Shown here: in pieces, positions 12,331-13,167 of the stretch
How the letters are laid out: each line of letters opens with the position of its first letter
Numbering within the stretch: the first letter of the stretch is position 1
Source: Gammaproteobacteria bacterium
GTDB lineage: Bacteria; Pseudomonadota; Gammaproteobacteria; S012-40
Assembly: GCA_015491615.1 (NCBI GenBank)
Contig: WFVN01000182.1
Span: forward strand, 1 to 13,167
Length of the DNA stretch: 13,167 nucleotides
Reading direction: 5' to 3'
Program-made: the position numbers and the translations under genes
The notes under the pieces: generated by a model
Told to the model about the DNA's origin: nothing
The model's database searches: none
The model's input: the letters and a program-made list of their open reading frames with translations, nothing else

Positions 12331-13167
12331 ATGACGATGATGCGCCTGCTGCCCCTTTTGCTCGCCCTGGCGCCCTGGCCGAGCCTGGCCGGCCCGGTGG
12401 ATGCCAAGGATTTCTCGCCGGATGCCGCCCGCATCTCCTTCGACACCCTCAGCCACGCCCAGACCCTGGACGACCAGTACCGCGGCCTGGGCGTGCGTTT
12501 CACCGACAGCCGCGGGCAGCCGTTGCGCATCATCGATAGCCGCCGCCTGAATCCCTCCCGAACCACCCAAAGCGCCGACAACTTCGTCGTTTCCGAACCG
12601 CCCCCGGTGGGGCTGGAAGTCATCGCCCCGCCATCCCCGCCGGACATCGTCATCGACTTCTCCCAGGGCCAGGACCGGGTGGGCCTATACTTCGGCGGAT
12701 CGAGTGGCACCACCGCCACTCTCATCGCCTACGATGCCGACGGGGGGTGGCTGGACGAGGTCACCGCCACCGCCAAAGACGCCTCCATCACTCACTTCAT
12801 CGGATTGGAATACAAACCCGGCACCATACGTCGGGTGGTGTTGCGCCAGTCCCAGTCAGGGCCGGCCATGGACGAGTTGATCTTCGAACCCGGCCCGAAG
12901 ACCGGCAGCGACGCCCTCCAGACCCTGGGCGCGAGCGGCAAACCCCGCGAGAGCCGCCTGCGCGCCATGGATGCCGTGCTCCTCTCCCCCTCGCCCGCGG
13001 GCCTCGGGGCCCTGCGCAAGCTGGCCTTCGACGCAGACGAGCCGGACGCCTACCTGCGCGAACGGGCGGTCATCGCCCTGGAACAGCTCCAAGACCGGGA
13101 TGCCCTACCCGACCTGCTGAAACTGGCCCGCCACGAACGCCTGCGCGACCTGGCCCTGGCCGCCTAC
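12331..13167 (+). CDS. Exported HEAT-repeat-containing protein, 5' part (runs off the window)
   Basis: The frame from ATG at 12331 is open for 279 codons to the last base. Residues 1-20 look like a signal peptide (MRLLPLLLALAPWPSLAGP). Residues of about 30-190 read as a beta-rich domain. It starts with ISFDTLSHAQTLDDQYRGLGVRF, a pattern seen at the front of many secreted beta-sandwich domains, and ends with MDELIFEPGP. From about 210 on, helical repeats with the HEAT pattern begin (ESRLRAMDAV, then YLRERAVIALEQLQDRDALPDLLKLA). GGGGAAGG abuts the 12331 ATG, so ATG at 12337 or 12340 may be the true start. No specific function is recognised. It is likely a periplasmic or surface scaffold; the 3' end is missing. 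Confidence 0.8.
   Translation, partial: MTMMRLLPLLLALAPWPSLAGPVDAKDFSPDAARISFDTLSHAQTLDDQYRGLGVRFTDSRGQPLRIIDSRRLNPSRTTQSADNFVVSEPPPVGLEVIAPPSPPDIVIDFSQGQDRVGLYFGGSSGTTATLIAYDADGGWLDEVTATAKDASITHFIGLEYKPGTIRRVVLRQSQSGPAMDELIFEPGPKTGSDALQTLGASGKPRESRLRAMDAVLLSPSPAGLGALRKLAFDADEPDAYLRERAVIALEQLQDRDALPDLLKLARHERLRDLALAAY

Noticed and set aside
1..13167. CRISPR array, insertion sequence or rRNA
   Set aside because: No regular spaced repeats, no transposase motifs or terminal inverted repeats, and no rRNA-like sequence were seen.

Overview
The window is GC-rich chromosomal DNA. The gene order ybeD-lipB-lipA, an ExbB/ExbD/TonB system, TrmH and a tRNA with encoded CCA all point to a proteobacterium, most likely a gammaproteobacterium. 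No gene here fixes the genus. Gene calls rest on reading the translations; no database search was run.

Layout. (1) 1-1792, plus strand: the 3' end of a DUF493/YbeD gene, then lipB and lipA, the lipoate synthesis pair. (2) 1818-4617, plus strand, starting 25 nt after lipA: three tightly packed genes for an exported ChaN-type haem-binding-family protein fused to a C-terminal PDZ domain, a 70-residue DUF4266 lipoprotein, and a DUF3570 predicted outer-membrane beta-barrel. (3) 4694-9024, minus strand, convergent with block 2: tonB, exbD, exbB and a large FecA-type TonB-dependent receptor. (4) 9181-9216: a divergent regulatory region with a 10-bp perfect inverted repeat and Fur-like half-sites. 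It lies between the receptor and hemP (9250-9453, plus). Blocks 2-4 read as one iron or haem acquisition locus: Fur-type control, an energised receptor, HemP, and a partner operon with a haem-binding-family protein. The substrate is not settled by the sequence. (5) 9454-10775: gene-poor, visibly less GC-rich accessory DNA. It holds a doubtful small ORF, a collapsed P4-type integrase with frameshifts and an internal deletion, a cluster of GTTGCCC repeats, and a terminator. The block sits directly against the 3' end of an elongator tRNA-Met gene (10776-10852, minus), the expected place for an old island. (6) 10894-12143, minus strand: trmH and a redoxin-family gene, translationally coupled and with a good promoter upstream. 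(7) 12331-13167, plus strand: the 5' part of an exported protein with a beta-sandwich-like N-terminal region and HEAT-like repeats, cut by the window end.

The part most worth following is the ChaN-PDZ / DUF4266 / DUF3570 operon facing the TonB/receptor/HemP genes. DUF4266 and DUF3570 have no established function, and this setting suggests an envelope role in iron or haem handling.
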